Of a stretch of 8,273 bases of DNA, positions 5,293-8,273 are shown in pieces (position 1 is the stretch's first letter; the number at the start of each line of letters is the position of its first letter). A program made the position numbers and the translations under genes. The notes beneath the pieces are model-generated. The model searched no databases. It had not been told where the DNA came from and was given only the letters and a program-made list of their open reading frames with translations. Source of the DNA: Actinobacteria bacterium UBA7422 (GTDB lineage Bacteria; Actinomycetota; Actinomycetes; S36-B12); assembly GCA_002469525.1 (NCBI GenBank), contig DKME01000163.1, forward strand, positions 1 to 8,273. The letters are read 5' to 3'.

Positions 5293-6483
5293 TCAATCCG
5301 CCGCGGGTGCCGAACCTGGCAAGGCAAGCATGCGGTCAAGTGCAATCTTCGCCCAGTGTGCGGTGTCTGGATCGACGGTGATTTGGTTCACGACATTGCC
5401 ACTGGCTAGCAATTCAAGTGAATACACCAAATGCGGTAGGTCGATCCTGTTCATGGTTGAGCAGAAGCACACCGTCTTGTCCAAGTAGGTGATTGATTTA
5501 TCTGGGTTAGCAAGTGCAAGACGCTTCACCAAGTTGAGTTCGGTACCGATCGCCCAGGCGCTGCCAGCCGGAGCACTTTCAATTGCCGCGATTATCTTTT
5601 CCGTCGAACCAACCTGGTCTGCTTTTTCAACAACTTCATAGGTGCACTCGGGGTGCACGATCACGGTGACGCCTGGGACTTCTGCGCGTACCTGGTCCAC
5701 AACTTCGGGGGTGAACCGGCCGTGGACACTGCAGTGGCCCTTCCAAAGAATCATTTTCGCACTCTGAAGTTCTTCAACACTCAGACCACCATTGGGTTTG
5801 CGAGGGTTGAATACAACGCAGTCTTCAAGGTCAAGACCAAGGTCTCGCACCGCGGTGTTCCGACCTAAATGCTGGTCCGGCATAAAAAGGACTTTTTCAC
5901 CGCGCTCAAATGCCCACTCAAGGCTTCGCTTGGCATTGCTTGAGGTACAGATTGATCCACCGTGTTTGCCCGTGAATGCCTTAATTGCTGCGGTGGAGTT
6001 CATGTAGGTAATTGGGATTGTGACATCGGCGACACCGGCCGCTTCAAGGTCTGCCCAGCACTGCTCAACCTGACTGATCTCCGCCATGTCGGCCATGGAG
6101 CAACCCGCCGCAAGGTCAGGAAGGATTACCTGCTGTGAGTCCGAAGTAAGGATGTCGGCACTTTCGGCCATGAAGTGAACGCCACAAAAAACAATGAACT
6201 CGGCATGGGGCATGTCTGCTGCCTTTTGGGCGAGCTTGAATGAATCGCCTGTGACATCGGCAAATTGAATCACTTCATCGCGCTGGTAGTGGTGACCCAA
6301 AATAAAAACCCGATCACCCAATACGTCTTTTGCAGCCTGCGCGCGAGCAACTAGGTCTGGATCTGAAGCAGGCGGTAGATCACCCGGACATTCAACCCCG
6401 CGTTCACTCTCTGAATCTGCGGAGTTTCCCAGCAGAAGCAGAGCCAGGGGGCTAGGTGCGGGGTCAACAAAGGCTTGAACCAT
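5293..6483 (-). CDS. nadA: Quinolinate synthase
   Basis: NadA condenses iminoaspartate with dihydroxyacetone phosphate to quinolinate in de novo NAD synthesis, using an oxygen-sensitive [4Fe-4S] cluster in the cytoplasm. Numbering from the Met at 6483 (396 residues), the cluster cysteines are Cys100 in VFCGVHFMAES, Cys280 in VHPECTYEV and one of the pair in TVCFCSTMNRI (339 or 341). GHHYQRDEVIQFADVTGDSF near residue 63 and PDQHLGRN are substrate-site blocks. This is the long NadA form seen in Bacillus and actinobacteria. The frame stays open to an ATG at 6576 (427 residues, also ATG 6549), but the homologous part begins just before PSPLALLLLG, so 6483 is chosen; none of the three starts has a good ribosome site. 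The gene stands alone: nadB and nadC do not follow, since the SOUL gene converges on it. It diverges from erpA, whose product may supply its cluster. Confidence 0.96.
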   Translation of the reverse strand: MVQAFVDPAPSPLALLLLGNSADSESERGVECPGDLPPASDPDLVARAQAAKDVLGDRVFILGHHYQRDEVIQFADVTGDSFKLAQKAADMPHAEFIVFCGVHFMAESADILTSDSQQVILPDLAAGCSMADMAEISQVEQCWADLEAAGVADVTIPITYMNSTAAIKAFTGKHGGSICTSSNAKRSLEWAFERGEKVLFMPDQHLGRNTAVRDLGLDLEDCVVFNPRKPNGGLSVEELQSAKMILWKGHCSVHGRFTPEVVDQVRAEVPGVTVIVHPECTYEVVEKADQVGSTEKIIAAIESAPAGSAWAIGTELNLVKRLALANPDKSITYLDKTVCFCSTMNRIDLPHLVYSLELLASGNVVNQITVDPDTAHWAKIALDRMLALPGSAPAAD

Positions 6484-6624
6484 TTGATAATTGTCTCGCG
6501 GCTGGCAATTCTTGCCACGTGGGGCTGCGCTCAGAGTGAAATGCGTCATGAATTGGGAATTGCGAGTGGGTGGCATCTAGCGCAAGCGGGCCTTATGCCT
6601 TACTCTTACGTAGGAAGAACAGAA

Positions 6625-6652
6625 TTGCACTGGAAGTAGCGCAACATATTAT
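6625..6652 (+). promoter_or_regulatory. Candidate promoter of erpA
   Basis: TTGCAC (6625-6630) and TATTAT (6647-6652) are separated by 16 bp and resemble the housekeeping -35 and -10 boxes, with five of six -10 bases matching TATAAT. Transcription would begin about 6659, leaving a leader of roughly 36 nt that includes the ribosome site AGAGG at 6683-6687. It lies in the divergent nadA-erpA region. Confidence 0.6.
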
Positions 6653-6694
6653 TATGAATAGCGCACTACATTAACCCGTGAAAGAGGTCAGTCC

Positions 6695-7054
6695 ATGTCC
6701 ACTGAAACTGCAGTTGAAGCCCCCGTCACCGACGGCATCCAGCTCAGCGGTCCAGCCGCAGAGAAGGTGAAGGTCCTCCTTGAATCTGAAGGTCGCGACG
6801 ATCTCGCCCTGCGCATCGCGGTCCAGCCCGGCGGGTGCTCCGGCCTTCGTTACCAGCTCTTCTTCGACGACCGCAATCTTGACGGCGACGTTGTCAAGGA
6901 ATTCGGCGCGGTAAACGTGGTCACTGACCGCATGAGCGCTCCCTACCTCAGTGGAGCAACAATTGATTTCGTCGACACGATTGAGAAGCAAGGCTTCACA
7001 ATTGATAACCCCAATGCGACAGGTTCCTGCGCATGCGGAGACTCTTTTAACTAA
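6695..7054 (+). CDS. erpA: A-type iron-sulfur cluster carrier/insertion protein ErpA
   Basis: This 119-residue HesB/IscA-family protein carries Fe-S clusters and delivers them to apo-enzymes in the cytoplasm. The three conserved cysteines are present: Cys48 in QPGGCSGLRYQL, and Cys112 and Cys114 in GSCACGDSF. Length is normal for the family. The ATG at 6695 has the ribosome site AGAGG 7 nt upstream. The first 14 residues (MSTETAVEAPVTDG) form a short acidic, Ala-rich extension usual in actinobacteria. The gene diverges from nadA, which makes an Fe-S enzyme, and precedes adoK. The same erpA-adoK proximity is known to me from Mycobacterium (Rv2204c and Rv2202c). The exact client proteins cannot be read from sequence; erpA is chosen over iscA because no isc or suf genes are adjacent. 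Confidence 0.92.
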   Translation: MSTETAVEAPVTDGIQLSGPAAEKVKVLLESEGRDDLALRIAVQPGGCSGLRYQLFFDDRNLDGDVVKEFGAVNVVTDRMSAPYLSGATIDFVDTIEKQGFTIDNPNATGSCACGDSFN

Positions 7055-7117
7055 CTCGCGCTGAACTACCCGTGTGACGCATTCGTGGGGTCACAAGCAC
7101 TGGACTCGGTAATTCGG

Positions 7118-7123
7118 TAGGCT
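7118..7123 (+). promoter_or_regulatory. Candidate -10 box for a leaderless adoK transcript
   Basis: TAGGCT fits the TANNNT pattern and ends 7 nt before the GTG at 7131, the spacing expected when transcription begins at the start codon. No good Shine-Dalgarno sequence precedes this GTG. No -35 consensus is visible at 16-18 bp, so read-through from erpA, which ends 76 bp upstream, is the alternative. Confidence 0.4.
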
Positions 7124-7130
7124 CACGCAA

Positions 7131-8117
7131 GTGGCTATATTGATTACCGGTTCTATTGCAACCGATCACCTCATGACATTCCCCGGCAACTTTGTTGACT
7201 CACTCGTCGCCGAAAAACTCGACAAAATTTCGTTGTCATTCCTCGTGGACGAACTTGAAGTCAGACGCGGGGGAGTCGCACCCAATATTGCCTTTGGCAT
7301 GGGATGCCTTGGACTCAAGCCGGTACTCGTTGGTGCGGTCGGCCCTGACTTTGCCGACTACGAAAGCTGGCTCAACCGGCACGGTGTTGACACAACAGGC
7401 GTCCACGTATCCCAGACCGCACACACTGCCCGATTTGTGTGCACAACCGATGCTGAACAAAACCAAATCGCAACTTTCTACGCTGGTGCAATGAGTGAAG
7501 CCCGCAACATTGAACTCAAGCCAATCATTGAATCTATTGGTACGGCTGACGTCGTACTCATCGGTGCAAATGACCCACTTGCTATGCAGCGTCACACCGA
7601 CGAGTGCCGATTCCGCGGTTACCCATTCGCGGCGGACCCCTCCCAGCAACTGGCTCGCATGAATGGTGAAGAAGTCAAGCCACTGATTGAAGGCGCCGAG
7701 TATCTATTCACTAATGAATATGAGTCCGCGTTGATTGAACAAAAAACCGGTTGGAACGCTGCCGACATTGCGGACATGGTTCAAGTCCGAATCACGACTC
7801 TTGGACCCAATGGTGCTCGTATTGAACGTCGCGGTGAAGAAGTCGTTCACGTGGCTATCGCTGAAGAAGAGCGCCGCGCAGACCCAACAGGTGTGGGCGA
7901 TGCCTTCCGTGCCGGGTTCCTGTCAGGTCAGGCCTGGGGGCTGACCGACGAACGCTCCGCGCAAATTGGATCACTCCTTGCCACCTACGTCATTGAAACC
8001 GTAGGAACACAGGAGTACGAGCTCGCCCAACGACACTTCTTACAGCGCATGGCGTCGGCCTACGGTGACGACGCAGCCGCGGAAGTCGAAGGATTTATTT
8101 CCTGCACCCGACCGTGA
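7131..8117 (+). CDS. adoK: Adenosine kinase, AdoK type (PfkB family)
   Basis: This 328-residue PfkB-family kinase closely resembles the bacterial adenosine kinase of Mycobacterium tuberculosis (Rv2202c, AdoK), which makes AMP from adenosine and ATP in purine salvage. Shared stretches recalled from that protein are ITGSIATDHLM at the N-terminus, KISLSFLVDELEVRRGGVAP (32-51), AHTARFVCTTD (97-107) and YAGAMSEARNI (117-127). Also shared are IGANDPLAM, FAADPSQQLARMNGEE and YLFTNEYE. The PfkB signature DPTGVGDAFRAGF is at 251-263, with Asp257 as catalytic base. The GTG at 7131 gives an N-terminus that aligns with the mycobacterial one, so no other start is needed. It follows erpA by 76 bp in the same direction. 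The C-terminal tail GFISCTRP adds a few residues compared with what I recall. A general ribokinase-like role is less likely given the specific similarity. Confidence 0.92.
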   Translation: MAILITGSIATDHLMTFPGNFVDSLVAEKLDKISLSFLVDELEVRRGGVAPNIAFGMGCLGLKPVLVGAVGPDFADYESWLNRHGVDTTGVHVSQTAHTARFVCTTDAEQNQIATFYAGAMSEARNIELKPIIESIGTADVVLIGANDPLAMQRHTDECRFRGYPFAADPSQQLARMNGEEVKPLIEGAEYLFTNEYESALIEQKTGWNAADIADMVQVRITTLGPNGARIERRGEEVVHVAIAEEERRADPTGVGDAFRAGFLSGQAWGLTDERSAQIGSLLATYVIETVGTQEYELAQRHFLQRMASAYGDDAAAEVEGFISCTRP

Positions 8118-8273
8118 GTCTGTCCCCTTGAGATGGATTCCCCTTGAGATAGATTTTGGGTGTGCAGGCCATTACGACGGGGAGCGGACGAATCCCGCCG
8201 TGCGCTTGGTCGCTGCTGAACCCCCGCGATGCTCACCCGGAAGTCGACCTCACTTGCTACGGGGCAGAACTCG
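8118..8273. other. Right-edge region without recognised gene; possible mobile-element end
   Basis: No known protein is recognised here. The stretch opens with two tandem 16-bp copies and becomes visibly GC-richer than the coding sequence before it. A frame from GTG 8162 stays open to the edge for 37 codons (starting MQAITTGSGRIPPCAWSLLN) but has no ribosome site and no similarity I recognise. An expected Actinomycetes neighbour such as the cytochrome oxidase subunit II gene or asnB is not seen. It may be ordinary intergenic DNA or the start of an inserted element. Confidence 0.4.
8124..8155. repeat. Two tandem copies of a 16-bp repeat
   Basis: CCCCTTGAGATGGATT (8124-8139) is followed directly by CCCCTTGAGATAGATT (8140-8155), with one mismatch. 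The pair begins 6 bp after the adoK stop and is preceded by TGT, giving a TGTCCCC start. Tandem repeated sites just inside a TGT terminus are found in some transposable elements (IS21-like, Tn7-like), but the other end and a transposase are not in the window. Confidence 0.85.

Noticed and set aside
5273..5307. Possible bidirectional terminator between the SOUL gene and nadA (ATTGA / TCAAT)
   Set aside because: Five AT-rich pairs with a loop of about 11 nt are too weak, and there is no clear T-run.
7073..7095. Inverted repeat TGTGAC / GTCACA with an 11-nt loop after erpA
   Set aside because: The stem has only six pairs and no T-tract follows, so it is not a convincing terminator; as an operator it is no more than weak.
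8162..8273. Open frame from GTG 8162 to the right edge
   Set aside because: Only 37 codons, no ribosome site and no recognisable similarity; other frames here are open too because the stretch is GC-rich.
1..8273. CRISPR arrays, tRNA or rRNA genes, complete insertion sequences
   Set aside because: None seen on either strand: no spaced repeat arrays, no tRNA-like cloverleaf, no rRNA signature and no transposase.

Overview
The window looks like a chromosomal piece from a planktonic actinobacterium (Actinomycetes). Several genes are typical of that group: a DUF3043 membrane protein, an actinobacterial-type PspA with PspAB, an AdoK-type adenosine kinase of the mycobacterial kind, and an actinorhodopsin. 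GC content looks moderate by eye, lower than in soil Streptomyces or mycobacteria, which together with the rhodopsin suggests an aquatic lineage (for example the freshwater Luna/Microbacteriaceae group or a Nanopelagicales relative). The sequence does not settle the order. GTG starts are common and two or three genes look leaderless, which also fits actinobacteria.

Layout. On the minus strand at the left edge are the N-terminal 238 codons of an aldo/keto reductase, preceded with a 3-bp gap by a DUF3043 membrane protein. Diverging from these is a tight plus-strand operon: pspA, an HtpX-type membrane zinc protease and pspAB, a membrane-stress (phage shock) module. After a 201-bp gap that holds a 15-bp perfect palindrome and a possible 13-codon leader ORF comes a green-type, proton-pumping actinorhodopsin, closed by a strong intrinsic terminator. 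A SOUL-family heme-binding protein follows, apparently from its own leaderless promoter. It converges on nadA (quinolinate synthase, minus strand). Diverging from nadA is erpA (A-type Fe-S carrier), followed by adoK (adenosine kinase). The last 156 bp hold no recognised gene but contain a 16-bp tandem repeat and a shift to GC-richer sequence; this may be the edge of a mobile element.

How it fits together. From memory, DUF3043, pspA/htpX/pspAB, nadA, erpA and adoK lie close together in other actinobacteria. The rhodopsin and SOUL genes therefore look like a two-gene insertion into an old actinobacterial neighbourhood. The rhodopsin makes proton motive force in light, while the Psp module next to it protects membrane integrity when proton motive force falls; co-function is inference only. 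NadA is an Fe-S enzyme and diverges from the Fe-S carrier gene erpA, a plausible functional pair. The rhodopsin has the glycine that in xanthorhodopsin-type pumps opens a window for a carotenoid antenna. No retinal or carotenoid biosynthesis gene is in the window.
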